Shown piece after piece: positions 40,001 to 48,808 of a stretch of DNA of 64,000 bases. This DNA is from Acidobacteriaceae bacterium dw_441 (GTDB lineage Bacteria; Acidobacteriota; Terriglobia; Terriglobales; Acidobacteriaceae), in NCBI GenBank assembly GCA_018449715.1, contig JAAVVA010000001.1:1-64000 (forward strand). Reading direction: 5' to 3'. The notes beneath the pieces were generated by a model, which was not told the DNA's origin, ran no database searches, and worked only from the letters and a program-made list of their open reading frames with translations. Position numbers and translations under genes: made by a program. The stretch's first letter is position 1, and every line of letters begins with the position of its first letter.

Positions 40001-40539
40001 GCATGTTCGGCGGCGGCATGAACCGTGCGCTCGACGAGGCGGTCGGCGGATGGAAGGTCGGGTTCACCGCGGTGGCGTACACCGGCTTCCCGGTGACGGT
40101 CAACAACAGTGTGAACAATGCTTACACCAATAACAAGATTCAGCGTGCGAACCACTTCCGCACGATGAAGATCAACAGCCGCAGCCTGAACGCATGGTTT
40201 GGTTCAGACGCTTCGGTAACGTCCTGCACTTCGCGTGTTAAGGGGCAGAACGACAATGGAACGTGCGCATACGGTTCTCCGGTCGATGGAGACTATGGAA
40301 CCGCTTCCGTCGGTTCGGAGCGTGCTCCTGGGTATCAGCAGTACGATGCCACGGCGTCGAAGGACTTCAGCCTGTGGGGCGAGCACAAGCTCGGATTCCG
40401 GGTGGATGCCTCGAACGTCCTCAACATGAGCTCGCTGAGCAACCCGAACATCACGGCGCAGAGCGCGAGCTTCGGTCGTATCACCGCGGTTCGGTCCGGC
40501 CCGAGAAAGCTGCAGCTTGCGTTGAAGTACCAGTTCTAA
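37066..40539 (+). CDS. TonB-dependent receptor, Oar-like, with carboxypeptidase-regulatory domain
   Basis: A 1157-residue outer-membrane receptor. Signal peptide (VLFFLALFGCSAMQAQ), then a CarboxypepD_reg-like beta-sandwich (about residues 25-105; SVNGTVTDPGGAVVAG, NESGVYNIRFIQVGRYVLTV), a plug region (DRTAIEAVPMVGRNFVQLT) and a large beta-barrel ending LQLALKYQF. This type is expanded in Acidobacteriota and is presumed to import plant polymers or other complex ligands; the ligand is unknown. AAAGGAGAACCAC precedes the ATG; the open frame from 37018 is longer but unconserved. A terminator follows. Confidence 0.92.
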   Translation: MLHRLGCVVLFFLALFGCSAMQAQTITSSVNGTVTDPGGAVVAGATITITNVDTNVATTVQTNESGVYNIRFIQVGRYVLTVTAPGFAEQKSNPFTLEAGQIAKLDSKLALEGAKTSMDVSSELVPLLNTENAQLATTLDRTAIEAVPMVGRNFVQLTMFVPGAVSTTPGGFAGSSAIGVGGQQVSVNGNREQSNNYLLDGIEINETLNNGVGYNPSPDALDQVQVVSANAQAEYGNVNGGAVIALTKSGTNNWHGSAFYFLSDGLLDANTWANKNNTTITPRQSYTQPIFGGTLGGPILKDKLFFFVNYEGGRYHQGGVGTATVATARMRQGDFSELLNPSIMCAPGAPCTAKSLIQLYDGSSADYKPYAGNLNVPILNPVAKYLYAHPELYPLPNTAPRAGSPVLNNYVASTKNGRRNDQGDIKIDWKATNKDNLSVRYSQSENEVTTTPVLAIVFPVSPKTPVKGIAINEIHTFNSSMVNELRIGFTRVHMLGGLTTDSTGAFGMSGNSIVGIGAPQTINGFSAQAFAPPGTTGLSTPNGSEFTTFGNAGTATNYADNTFTYADNLTYLRGHHSFKFGVQFIRYQQNSLYPGNDGLLGQFAYTGNYTSDPNSGSVNNAQGYALADFNLDRVAYSGTGNAGGPLGPTGQRQWRDAYFAQDDWKITPNFTANIGIRYEYDQQMYEVNNKQANVDMDKKQLVYAGVNGVSRATVSPYYGSFMPRIGFAYSASPRMVVRGGYGIQNYMEGTGANRRITINPPFQTPYFAQGSVPSGANTGQYFRVEDGFSNPASPTPSLSLNAWAMKIRPAFISEYSLTTEYQFSNTTSLTVGYVGEAGQHLINHGSANQLLRPCVINGVVSSQPNSAACTAANPAPFKDLVGQAGSIVITTSDAMMNYNALQMTLRQRGWHGLSGTLNYAYGRAMTNAIGFFGSSGIANANNYNQDYYNNHAEYGPTSQDVRHNLNGVLSYDLPVGRGRMFGGGMNRALDEAVGGWKVGFTAVAYTGFPVTVNNSVNNAYTNNKIQRANHFRTMKINSRSLNAWFGSDASVTSCTSRVKGQNDNGTCAYGSPVDGDYGTASVGSERAPGYQQYDATASKDFSLWGEHKLGFRVDASNVLNMSSLSNPNITAQSASFGRITAVRSGPRKLQLALKYQF

Positions 40540-40541
40540 CC

Positions 40542-40589
40542 AAGAAGCCGAAAGGGAAGAGGGTGCTCTTCCTCTTCGGCTTCTTTTTT
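40542..40589 (+). terminator. Rho-independent terminator of TonB receptor gene
   Basis: AAGAAGCCGAA and TTCGGCTTCTT form a long stem with an inner GGAAGAG/CTCTTCC stem, followed by TTTT. It begins 3 nt after the receptor stop. It separates the receptor from the cytochrome operon. Confidence 0.88.
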
Positions 40590-40635
40590 GTAAGTATTGG
40601 ATGGACTCTTTTCAGGTGTACGGGAGATAGAACGT

Positions 40636-41451
40636 TTGAACCGCCTTTTGATCTCGAGTGGTCTTGGCCTCTTTGCGGCTGCGACTTTTCTGTCGCTCAG
40701 CGCGCAGTCTCCGCAGGCGCCGCCGCTCTCGTCGCATGAGGCGGCGGGAGCGAAGACTTTTTCTACGAACTGCGCCGGGTGTCATGGAGCGGATGGCCGG
40801 GGCGGAGAGAGAGCCCCGAACATCGCCACCAGCCGCAACATCATCGCGCTGTCGGATGATGATCTCGAAGGAATCGTGAAGAAGGGAGTTCCCGGTACGG
40901 GGATGCCTTCTTTCAGCTACCTTGGTGATCAGCCGGTGAAGGATGTGCTCGCGTATCTTCGCAGGTTGCAGGGAAAGACCTCCATGGTGAAGGTGACGGG
41001 CGATGCTTCGGCGGGGCACGATCTCTTCTTCGGGCGCGCCGAGTGCTCGCAGTGCCACATGATCAAGGGCGAGGGTGGATACATAGGCTCGGACCTGACG
41101 GACTATGCCGCCGGTGCGGCTCCGGATGCGGTGAAGCTTGCGATTACGAATCCTGATGATTCGTTGACGCCGACCTCGACCGTGGTGGAGTTGCAGCTTT
41201 CCAATGGCGAGCACATCAGCGGCATGGCGAGGGCTGAGGACAACTTTCACATTACGGTGCAGACGAAGGACGGCCGCTGGAGGACGTTCGATAAGTCGAA
41301 GCTGGCGGACCTGAAGCACACGGGGCGCTCGCCGCATCCGCGCGACTATGAGACGAAGCTCTCTGCGAAAGAACTGGATGACCTGGTGAGCTACCTGACG
41401 GTATCGGCGGCCAACGCTCCTGCCAAGGGCGGGCGACGGAGGGGCCAGTGA
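40636..41451 (+). CDS. Periplasmic di-heme cytochrome c
   Basis: About 271 residues from TTG 40636 (GGGAGATAGAACG upstream). A signal peptide (LLISSGLGLFAAATFLSLSAQ) precedes two heme motifs: CAGCH (about residue 47) in a cytochrome c fold, and CSQCH (about residue 136). The C-terminal section (VVELQLSNGEHISGMARAEDNF, KSKLADLKHTGRSPHP) resembles the putative heme-binding domain of planctomycete/acidobacterial dehydrogenases. It is the probable electron acceptor of the PQQ dehydrogenase encoded two genes on. The start is uncertain; TTG 40597 also lies in frame. Confidence 0.85.
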   Translation: MNRLLISSGLGLFAAATFLSLSAQSPQAPPLSSHEAAGAKTFSTNCAGCHGADGRGGERAPNIATSRNIIALSDDDLEGIVKKGVPGTGMPSFSYLGDQPVKDVLAYLRRLQGKTSMVKVTGDASAGHDLFFGRAECSQCHMIKGEGGYIGSDLTDYAAGAAPDAVKLAITNPDDSLTPTSTVVELQLSNGEHISGMARAEDNFHITVQTKDGRWRTFDKSKLADLKHTGRSPHPRDYETKLSAKELDDLVSYLTVSAANAPAKGGRRRGQ

Positions 41452-42413
41452 GAAGATTGGTTTGTGTGGCGCTGCTGTTGGCCATGCCGCTTGCAGCGCA
41501 GCAACGGGCGCCGGAGCAGACGTTTGAGCTGAAGGCGGAGGACGCGGCGTTCTGGAAACTGTTCGACAAGGACGCGAAGCTAGGCACGATGGGCGACGGC
41601 TTCGGCTTTACCGAAGGGCCAGTGTGGGAACCCGCGGGCTCGCTGCTGGTGAGCGATGAGACGAAGAACTTCATCTACCGGCTCTTCCCCGATGGCCGCC
41701 GTGAGGAGTTGATTTCGCTGGGAGATCCGGACGGCAACACGTTTGACCGTGAGCATCGGCTGATTGTGACGGCGAGTGTGCTGCGCGCGATCATTCGCCT
41801 TTCGCCGGACATGAAGAGCTACGATGTGTTGGCCGACCACTACGAGGGGCAGAGACTGAACAGCCCGAACGACGTGACGATGGGGCCGGATGACGCGATC
41901 TACTTCACTGACCCGACGCTCGATCTTGTGAAGGGCGAGAAGCAGGAGATCCCTTTTCAGGGAGTCTACCGGTTGGACTCAAAGGGAACGGTGACGCTGC
42001 TGACGAAGGATTTGCAGCAGCCGAACGGGCTGGCGTTTTCTCCCGATGGGAAATTTCTTTATATCGACGATTCCGCGCAGAAGAACATTCGCCGCTATCG
42101 CTTCCACGAGGGAGCGCTGAGCGAAGGAGTGATCTTCGCGGATGAGAATGTTCCGGGCAAGCGCGGTGTTCCTGACGGCATGAAGACGGATAAGAAGGGG
42201 AATCTCTACGTGACCGGGCCGGGAGGCATCTGGGTCTGGAGCCCGGCGGGGAAGCACCTGGGAACGGTGCTGCTGCCGCATCAGCCGGCGAACCTTACGT
42301 GGGGCGGCAAGAAGAACTCGACCCTCTTTCTTACGGCGGGTCACTCCGTCTATACGCTGCCAACCAGGGCGAAGGGACATCTCTCCTATCCGGCAAAGGC
42401 GGTGCGTAAGTGA
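41448..42413 (+). CDS. SMP-30/gluconolactonase-family protein
   Basis: A 321-residue six-bladed beta-propeller, with a signal peptide (RLVCVALLLAMPLAAQ). Family landmarks are DGFGFTEGPVWEPAGSLLVSD, NSPNDVTMGPDDAIYFTDP and LQQPNGLAFSPDGKFLYIDD (read in parts), which include the metal-binding Glu, Asn and Asp. Likely a periplasmic lactonase. The GTG start overlaps the preceding stop (GTGA), so it is coupled to the cytochrome. It may hydrolyse the lactone produced by the PQQ enzyme. Confidence 0.88.
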   Translation: MRRLVCVALLLAMPLAAQQRAPEQTFELKAEDAAFWKLFDKDAKLGTMGDGFGFTEGPVWEPAGSLLVSDETKNFIYRLFPDGRREELISLGDPDGNTFDREHRLIVTASVLRAIIRLSPDMKSYDVLADHYEGQRLNSPNDVTMGPDDAIYFTDPTLDLVKGEKQEIPFQGVYRLDSKGTVTLLTKDLQQPNGLAFSPDGKFLYIDDSAQKNIRRYRFHEGALSEGVIFADENVPGKRGVPDGMKTDKKGNLYVTGPGGIWVWSPAGKHLGTVLLPHQPANLTWGGKKNSTLFLTAGHSVYTLPTRAKGHLSYPAKAVRK

Positions 42414-44062
42414 AGGTTATGTTGAAGCAGTTGACTCTCTTGATATGCCTTGCCTCTCCGCTGGTTGCGCAGACGAAGCAGGCGGCGGCAACGTCGTCGC
42501 GCGATGGCGTGATTGATGTGAAGAACTCCGACCTGTTGAAGAGTCCGGTTGGCGAGGATTGGCCTTCGTACAACGGCGACTACACGGGGCGACGTTACAG
42601 CAGCCTGAAGGAGATCACAGCGGAGAACGCGCATAGGCTGGCCCCGCAGTGGGTCTTTCACAGCCGCAATGCTGGCATTCTGCAGGTGACTCCGGTAGTG
42701 GTGGCCGGGGTGATGTTCGTGACCGGATCGAACGATGCGTATGCTCTCGATGCGAAGACGGGCCGGGTGCTGTGGCATCACGAGAGGCCGGTCTCGCAGG
42801 GGCTGATCGACGATGCCTCAGGACACATCAATCGCGGCGTGGCCGTGCTTGGCGACCGCATCTACATGGAGACCGACAACGCGCACCTGCTTTGCCTGGA
42901 TGCGCGAAGCGGCCACATGATCTGGGATGTGCCGTACGCCTTCGACAATCGCAACTACGGCGCGACGAGCGCTCCGCTGATCGTAAAGGACAAGGTGTTA
43001 GTGGGGACCTCGGGCGGCGACGACGGCGTGCGCGGATTTCTTGCGGCCTTCGATGCGAAGACGGGCAAGGAAGCGTGGCGCTTCTGGACGATCCCCACTC
43101 CGGGAGAGCCGGGCTCGGAGACGTGGCCGACTTCGGGCAAGTACAAGGACGCGTGGAAGAACGGAGGCGGTGCGGCGTGGCTTCCGGGGAGCTTTGACCC
43201 TGAGCTGAACCTGCTCTACTGGCCGACGGGCAATGTTTCGCCGGACTTCGACGGCTCCGTGCGCGAGGGCGACAACCTCTACACGAGTAGCGTGGTGGCG
43301 CTCGATCCAGATACGGGCAAGCTGAAGTGGCACTTCCAGTTCTCTCCGCACGACCTGAACGACTACGACGCGACGGAGACGCTGGTGCTGGTGGACACCG
43401 TCTACCAGGGCAAGCCGCGAAAGCTGATCGTCCAGGCGAACCGCAACGGGTTTCTCTACATTCTCGACCGCACGAACGGAAAGTATCTTGCGTCGAAGCA
43501 GTTTGCGGACAAGCAGAACTGGGCCAAGGGGATCGACGCGAACGGACGTCCCATCCGCACGGAGCTGGTTCCGACCCCCGAAGGCACGACGATGTGCCCG
43601 AGCTACGCGGGCGGGACGAACTGGTACTCGCCCACGTACAGCGAGACGACGCGGCTGTTCTACTTCTTCAAGCTGGATGCCTGCTCGGTCTTCAAGGTGA
43701 AGACCGAAGACTTTGCAGAGGGACACGCGTACTACTCGACGGGAGCATCGCATCCTCCGCATGAAGAGTCGAAGAAGGTGCTGATGGCCTACGACCCGGT
43801 GAAGGACAAGTTCGTGTGGACGTATCCGCAGGTGACCTCGGGGCGCTCGGCGAGCGGCGTAATGTCGACCGCGTCAGGACTGATCGCCTTCGGTGACGAT
43901 GCGCAGGAGTTCGAGGTCGCCGATGGACGCACGGGCAAGCCCCTGTACCATTTCAACGTGGGACAGCCGGTTCATGCCTCTCCGATGAGCTATGCGGTCA
44001 ATGGCAAGCAGTACTTTGCGATTGCGGCGGGCAACGATCTCTTCACCTTCGCGCTGCAGTAA
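42410..44062 (+). CDS. PQQ-dependent dehydrogenase, methanol/ethanol family
   Basis: A 550-residue quinoprotein (547 if ATG 42419 is used), exported (LTLLICLASPLVAQ). PQQ propeller blades show W-motifs such as YALDAKTGRVLWHHERPV, AFDAKTGKEAWRFWTIPTPG and ALDPDTGKLKWHFQFSPHDLND. There is no CXXCH motif, so electrons must leave via the separate cytochrome two genes upstream. Its GTG overlaps the upstream TGA (GTGA), indicating an operon cytochrome-lactonase-dehydrogenase. The substrate is unknown; an aldose or alcohol is plausible. Confidence 0.9.
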   Translation: MKVMLKQLTLLICLASPLVAQTKQAAATSSRDGVIDVKNSDLLKSPVGEDWPSYNGDYTGRRYSSLKEITAENAHRLAPQWVFHSRNAGILQVTPVVVAGVMFVTGSNDAYALDAKTGRVLWHHERPVSQGLIDDASGHINRGVAVLGDRIYMETDNAHLLCLDARSGHMIWDVPYAFDNRNYGATSAPLIVKDKVLVGTSGGDDGVRGFLAAFDAKTGKEAWRFWTIPTPGEPGSETWPTSGKYKDAWKNGGGAAWLPGSFDPELNLLYWPTGNVSPDFDGSVREGDNLYTSSVVALDPDTGKLKWHFQFSPHDLNDYDATETLVLVDTVYQGKPRKLIVQANRNGFLYILDRTNGKYLASKQFADKQNWAKGIDANGRPIRTELVPTPEGTTMCPSYAGGTNWYSPTYSETTRLFYFFKLDACSVFKVKTEDFAEGHAYYSTGASHPPHEESKKVLMAYDPVKDKFVWTYPQVTSGRSASGVMSTASGLIAFGDDAQEFEVADGRTGKPLYHFNVGQPVHASPMSYAVNGKQYFAIAAGNDLFTFALQ

Positions 44063-44074
44063 TCGCGTAGGTGA

Positions 44075-45055
44075 CTACCAGCGGTTCGGCGTTCTGCTCA
44101 TGACCATTGCGTCGAAGCGGCGCCGGACCCCGAAGCCAGTGGCCTCGTAGAGAGAGACGGCGGTACGGTTGGATTCGGTGACCGTGAGGGTGATGGCAGC
44201 GGTGCCGACGCGCCGCAGGCTCTGGATCGCCTGACCCAGCAGGAGTCGGCCCAGGCCGCGCCCGCGCTGCGAAGGCGCGATGCAGAGCTGGGTGATGTGA
44301 GCCACATCCGGAGCGACGCGGGAACAAAGAATCATGCCAGCCAGCTTGCCGCTGAGTCGCTCGCGCAGCAGCCAGGACTGGTACTCCTCGAAGACGCCGC
44401 AGCCGGGGAAGCGCACGATGTTGTGCAGGAAGCGCAGCGAGCCGTGCAGGGTGCAGTACTGGTCGTTGATCTCCGCATCGACGTGCCCGGCGTAGGCGGA
44501 GTGGATCAGCTCAGCGGCGGCCTGATAGTAGAACGAAGACCACGGGATCAGCTCGACGTCGGGAACCCACTCGATGCGGGGAGCCGTTGCGGCGACATGG
44601 GAGAGATCCAGTTCCATGAAAAGGCGGGGGTGCTGAACGAACCCGGCTTCAAGGAAACCGCCGTCGAGTGTCCCCGAGTCATAAAGCAGCAGCTGCGATT
44701 CGATGCGGCCAATGCCGGGGGTGTTCAGCAGAAGGTCGAGCAGGCGGCGCATCAGTGCGTCGGCGATCTGCAGGCCCTGCTCGGGGCTGGAGGAGATGGC
44801 GTAAGCGTCCCCGACAACGGCCTTATGGCCTTCGTAAACGCTGAAGGCGTAGCCGCAGGCCTTTCCGCGATCGAGAGCGACAAAGCCGGGAAGAATCCGT
44901 GAGTCGAGGTACTGGAGCAGAAGCTCGGTCGAGCCGCGGTAGTCCCAGCGCAGTTTTTCCTGCCACACCTCGGCCTCTGCCTCGAGGATGGGACGAAGCT
45001 GGCGCGCTGAAAACTGTTTCAGGTCGAGTAGTTCGAATTGGGTTGCGACAGGCAT
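44075..45055 (-). CDS. GNAT-family N-acetyltransferase with two GNAT folds
   Basis: A 326-residue protein. The N-terminal half (about 10-150) looks like a degenerate GNAT fold (YAFSVYEGHKAVVGDAYA). The C-terminal half has the acetyl-CoA motif QRGRGLGRLLLGQAIQSL with the conserved QxxGxG/A loop, followed by LTVTESNRTAVSLYEATGFGV. Substrate unknown. ATG 45055 is used; a GTG two codons earlier is possible. The end is close to the convergent PQQ gene. Confidence 0.8.
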   Translation of the reverse strand: MPVATQFELLDLKQFSARQLRPILEAEAEVWQEKLRWDYRGSTELLLQYLDSRILPGFVALDRGKACGYAFSVYEGHKAVVGDAYAISSSPEQGLQIADALMRRLLDLLLNTPGIGRIESQLLLYDSGTLDGGFLEAGFVQHPRLFMELDLSHVAATAPRIEWVPDVELIPWSSFYYQAAAELIHSAYAGHVDAEINDQYCTLHGSLRFLHNIVRFPGCGVFEEYQSWLLRERLSGKLAGMILCSRVAPDVAHITQLCIAPSQRGRGLGRLLLGQAIQSLRRVGTAAITLTVTESNRTAVSLYEATGFGVRRRFDAMVMSRTPNRW

Positions 45056-45155
45056 CTGCACAAAAAGCTACACGCGAAGGCGGGGAACTGTCTCCGTAGC
45101 TTACCGAATTTTTCGCGCGATGCCACGCAATCCTTCGCGGTGGGACTCACTCTTG

Positions 45156-46973
45156 TCAGGGGTGCAGGGCGGAGACGCGATAGACCTCAAGCCCCTGCGG
45201 GTCATAGAGAAACAGCGGCGTATAGACGCGCCCGGCGAGGTAGTGCTCGAGCGCCGGGGTGTCGCTGGAGCGGATCACCAGCAGGTGCTCCTCGGCGGGA
45301 ACGCCGTCCTGCGCGTAGTGCACGGTCGGTTTGTTGCGATAAAAGGCGATACCGTATTCGATATCGCGGCGAACCTCTTCGACGGCGACGATCTCCGTGC
45401 CGGGGGCCTGAAGCTCCATCTCCTGCGCGAGCGGGCGTGCAGAGTAGTTGAGATCGAGGTCATGTCCGTGGAAGCCGAGCAGGAAGATCAGCATGGCCAG
45501 CGTGGGAATCAGCGTGGCGTTGGCAACCTGCGGGATTCCCCAGCGGCGGATGATCCAGAAGACCAGCGCGGCGGAGCCGATGGCGGCGCTTCCGGCGATC
45601 AGGAGCCAGCCCGCGGAGGGAACGAGGGTCTCATACTTCATGTGCTGCGGAGCCAGAGTCAGCACGAAGACCAAAACCGCGCAGGTGGACACGTGTCCCC
45701 ATAGCAGCCAGCGGGGAAGTCCGCGATGGCGGATGCGGTTCATGTAATCGGCGGTGAGGATGGTGAGAGGAGCGATGGAGGGAAGGATGTAGCCGGGAAG
45801 CTTGGAGCCCGAGAAGGAGAAGAAGAGGATGGGGAAGAGGGCCCAGAGGACGAGGAACTCGGGGAAGGCATCTCCGGCGCGAGTGTGGCCGAGATAGCGT
45901 TTGGGGTTGTGGCGAACCTTCCACTCGGCGATGGAGACCTCGATGGAGTCGATGAGGGCTCGGATGGCGATGACCGTCCACGGCATCAGTCCAAGAATGA
46001 GCACCGCGATGTAGTACCAGAACGGCTGGTGGTGCTGGTAGCGGTTGGTCGCGAACCGTTCGAGGTTGTGTTCTTTGAAGAAGACGCGGAAGAAGGTGGG
46101 GTTGTGATGCTGCACTGCGATGAACCAGGGCAGCACCATCGCGAGGTAGAGAGCGATTCCGGGCAGCCAGATGGTACGGCGCAGCAGCGACCACTCGCGG
46201 CGAAGCCCGGCGAAGAGCAGGATGATGGCCAGCGCAAGGAAGGGAGCCACAGGCCCCTTGGCCAGAGTAGCGGCTGCACCGAAGAAGTAGAGGTCGAAGA
46301 GCCAGAATTTTTTGCCGGTCTCGTACCAGGCATACCAGCCAAGCATCCCGATACAGAAGGGCGCGGCGAGCTGCATATCGGTAGAGGCTCCGCGGGCGAA
46401 GCTGACGATGGCCACGCAGGAGGTGGTGATGAGCGCGGCGTAGAGATGTCCGCCTGGACGGAACCTTCGCATGTGCAGGAAGATCAGGGCGATGAGGGCA
46501 AAGGCTCCGGAGGCCGAGGGAAGCCGAGCCGCCCAGTCGGAGACTCCGAACTCCTTGAAGAAGCCCATCGTGCGCCAGTAGTAGAGGGCGGGTTTTTCAA
46601 GCCAGGGCTGTCCGTAGAGGATCGGGGTCACGGTGCCTCCGGCGAGGCACTGGTACGAGGCGCGCAGGTCGTTGAGCTTCAGGCTGCGGGGAAAGACCTT
46701 GGCCCCGACGGCATGGCAGGCTTCGGAATGCGCTTCGAGCATCTCGCGGGAGACCTGCGCGTAACGCGGCTCATCAGCTCCGACCAGGCCAAGCTGATCG
46801 CCTCCGAAGGAGGGGACCAGGCCGTAAAGAAGAAGAAATCCGCTGACGAGCACCAGCAGAACGATCTCGCGGGAGACGGCGGCTTCCGGATGATTCCAGA
46901 GACGAGAGAACCAGCTCTTCGAGGAGCGCTCTATGCCGATGGCGGAACCGGAAGTTTGTTGAAAATCGATCAT
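45156..46973 (-). CDS. GT39/ArnT-like membrane glycosyltransferase
   Basis: About 605 residues with 10 or more membrane helices and the DEPRYAQVSREML motif (first periplasmic loop), as in lipid-linked sugar transferases of the GT39/PMT-ArnT clan. It probably transfers a sugar from an undecaprenyl or dolichyl phosphate carrier to lipid A or protein in the periplasm. Start uncertain: ATG 46973 or TTG 46994, which lies 6 nt after the nrnA stop. Likely co-transcribed with nrnA. Confidence 0.85.
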   Translation of the reverse strand: MIDFQQTSGSAIGIERSSKSWFSRLWNHPEAAVSREIVLLVLVSGFLLLYGLVPSFGGDQLGLVGADEPRYAQVSREMLEAHSEACHAVGAKVFPRSLKLNDLRASYQCLAGGTVTPILYGQPWLEKPALYYWRTMGFFKEFGVSDWAARLPSASGAFALIALIFLHMRRFRPGGHLYAALITTSCVAIVSFARGASTDMQLAAPFCIGMLGWYAWYETGKKFWLFDLYFFGAAATLAKGPVAPFLALAIILLFAGLRREWSLLRRTIWLPGIALYLAMVLPWFIAVQHHNPTFFRVFFKEHNLERFATNRYQHHQPFWYYIAVLILGLMPWTVIAIRALIDSIEVSIAEWKVRHNPKRYLGHTRAGDAFPEFLVLWALFPILFFSFSGSKLPGYILPSIAPLTILTADYMNRIRHRGLPRWLLWGHVSTCAVLVFVLTLAPQHMKYETLVPSAGWLLIAGSAAIGSAALVFWIIRRWGIPQVANATLIPTLAMLIFLLGFHGHDLDLNYSARPLAQEMELQAPGTEIVAVEEVRRDIEYGIAFYRNKPTVHYAQDGVPAEEHLLVIRSSDTPALEHYLAGRVYTPLFLYDPQGLEVYRVSALHP

Positions 46974-46999
46974 TTCGGAGTAGGAACCAGACAAGGCTA

Positions 47000-47968
47000 T
47001 CAGAGCCCTGTTCTAAGTTGACTAAGGATTCGTTCCGTAGCCACATTCAGGGGACCGTCGAGCGTGCAGCCGCTTGCGCTGCGATGGCCTCCTCCTCCGA
47101 AGTGCTCGGCGATGCGGGCAACGTCGAGACGGCCTTTGCTGCGGATGCTCAGACGATACTGGTTGACCGAGGGAAGCTCGCGGAGAAAGACCGCGGACTC
47201 GACCCCGGCGATGCTGATGAGATAGTTTACGACTCCCTCGCAGTCCTCGGCTCCCGCCCCGAGGCGCTCCATGTCGCTGGTCGTGACCCAGCTCCAGGCC
47301 AGCGTGCCTTCGGTATGCATGTTGGAAAGCGCCGCCCCCAACATGCGGATTTTGCTCTCGGGATTGGAGAAGTAGATGTCGCGGGAGATCTTGCCGGGGT
47401 CTGCCCCGTGCAGGGCGAGATTCTGCGCGATGGCGAAGGTCTCAGCGGTGGTGCAGGGATAGGTGAACGATCCGGTATCGGAGGCGAGGGCGGTGAAAAG
47501 ACAGGTCGCCATCGAGGGAGTGATCTCAACCTCCGCGGCCTGTGCAATCCGGTAGACCATCTCGCCGACGGCGCAGGCCGTTTCGTCGATCCAGTTGATC
47601 GCTCCGAAGGTTTTGCCGCTGGCGTGGTGGTCAATATTGATGAGCGTGCGCCCCTCAAGACCTGCGAGCCCGGTGCGGGCAATGCCGTCGCATTCGAGCA
47701 GAATCGCCGGGGTGGAGGAGGGCTCCTCCAGCAGGCTCACGTCCGAGGTGACCTTGATGCGGTCGAGATTGGGAACCTTGCTGTAGATGTAAGGAGCAGG
47801 GTCCGCCATCACGACCAGAGCCTCGTGTCCCAGCTGATCGAGGATTTCAGCCATCGCCAGGACGGAGCCGACGGCGTCGCCGTCAGGCCGTGCGTGCGAG
47901 GTGATGAGAAAACGGGGATGCGAACGGAAGCATTCCAGCAGAGATGCGATGGAAGGATCAATCTTCAT
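47000..47968 (-). CDS. nrnA: Bifunctional oligoribonuclease/PAP phosphatase NrnA
   Basis: A DHH/DHHA1 protein (322 residues) that degrades nanoRNA and may dephosphorylate pAp. The catalytic motifs are HARPDGDAVGS, the DHH motif in INIDHHASGKTFG, and the DHHA1 glycine loop HFGGGGHRSASG. It overlaps the rbfA stop by 4 nt (ATGA). In many genomes the two follow infB; here they are far from it. Confidence 0.93.
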   Translation of the reverse strand: MKIDPSIASLLECFRSHPRFLITSHARPDGDAVGSVLAMAEILDQLGHEALVVMADPAPYIYSKVPNLDRIKVTSDVSLLEEPSSTPAILLECDGIARTGLAGLEGRTLINIDHHASGKTFGAINWIDETACAVGEMVYRIAQAAEVEITPSMATCLFTALASDTGSFTYPCTTAETFAIAQNLALHGADPGKISRDIYFSNPESKIRMLGAALSNMHTEGTLAWSWVTTSDMERLGAGAEDCEGVVNYLISIAGVESAVFLRELPSVNQYRLSIRSKGRLDVARIAEHFGGGGHRSASGCTLDGPLNVATERILSQLRTGL

Positions 47969-48375
47969 GGAGTGGTTGTCTGCGAGGATTCCGCATCCGA
48001 AGCGACATGCTTCCTTTCCCGCTTTTTCATTCGCGCAAGAAGCTCATCCATGCGTCCGGTCATCTTCTCCGAGCGGTCGATGGCAAAGGTGAGGTCGGGA
48101 ACGTGGCGGACTCCCATGCGATCGCGAAGCTGCGAACGGATGTAGGCGCGCGCCGTCATCAGACCGAGGAGCGTGGACTGCTCCTCCTCCTCGTTGCCGT
48201 GAACCGCAACGTAGATGCGGGCCGATTTTCCGCCGGGAGCCAGGACAACGTCGGTGACGTAGCTGGGGGCGATGCGGGGATCGGAAAGCTCGCCTTCCAG
48301 CATCGCTCCGATCTCCTCAGAGAAGGTATTTGCGACACGGTTGCGATGATGGGCTCGTGCTCGTTGTTCTGCCAT
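47965..48375 (-). CDS. rbfA: 30S ribosome-binding factor RbfA
   Basis: RbfA (136 residues) matures the 30S decoding centre. It shows RNRVANTFSEEIGAMLEGELSDPRI, then VTDVVLAPGGKSARIYVAV and LRDRMGVRHVPDLTFAID (in parts). The C-terminal tail is hydrophilic. It lies 99 nt after a DUF503 gene and overlaps nrnA by 4 nt. Confidence 0.94.
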   Translation of the reverse strand: MAEQRARAHHRNRVANTFSEEIGAMLEGELSDPRIAPSYVTDVVLAPGGKSARIYVAVHGNEEEEQSTLLGLMTARAYIRSQLRDRMGVRHVPDLTFAIDRSEKMTGRMDELLARMKKRERKHVASDAESSQTTTP

Positions 48376-48474
48376 AAATGATTCGCCTTCGTGAACAGCC
48401 TAGGTTATCAAAACTGGCGGTTTCCGCCTAACGGAGTGCTGTGTATATCCTGTGCATTTTTGTGGATATTGTGG

Positions 48475-48771
48475 TTACTCTGTCAGAAATTCTGCATAAG
48501 AATCAATCACTTCCGCTCCAAGCGTGTGGGCGATGCGGTTTGCCGCCTGATCAATCTCCTGAAGCTGTCCGGAGAGGTAGCTTCGGGAGCCGGAGATGAC
48601 GGCAATGCCGAGGGTTGCGCGGTTCCATAACTCTCCCCCGTCCAGCTCGGCGATGGCAAGGTTGAAGGCATTACGAAGCCTGTCCTTGAGCGAACGAACC
48701 ACCTGTCTGCGCTCTTTGATCGATTGAGCGTGAGGAATCTCGATCTCGAGGATGAGGCGGGCAACGGTCAC
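48475..48771 (-). CDS. DUF503 (YlxP-like) protein
   Basis: A 98-residue protein starting at GTG. The pattern SIKERRQVVRSLKDRLRNAFNLAIAELDG is diagnostic of the DUF503/YlxP family, usually encoded between infB and rbfA. Its role is probably in ribosome assembly or RNA metabolism. In this window infB is 18 kb away, so the trio DUF503-rbfA-nrnA forms its own operon. Confidence 0.88.
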   Translation of the reverse strand: MTVARLILEIEIPHAQSIKERRQVVRSLKDRLRNAFNLAIAELDGGELWNRATLGIAVISGSRSYLSGQLQEIDQAANRIAHTLGAEVIDSYAEFLTE

Positions 48772-48808
48772 GAGGTTATGGGGGACCGGGCGAACCCGGT
48801 CCGTCCGG

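Noticed and set aside
37975-40155. Long - strand open frame (726 codons) opposite the TonB receptor
   Set aside because: Antisense to a clearly coding frame; low-complexity Arg/Val composition and no start signals.
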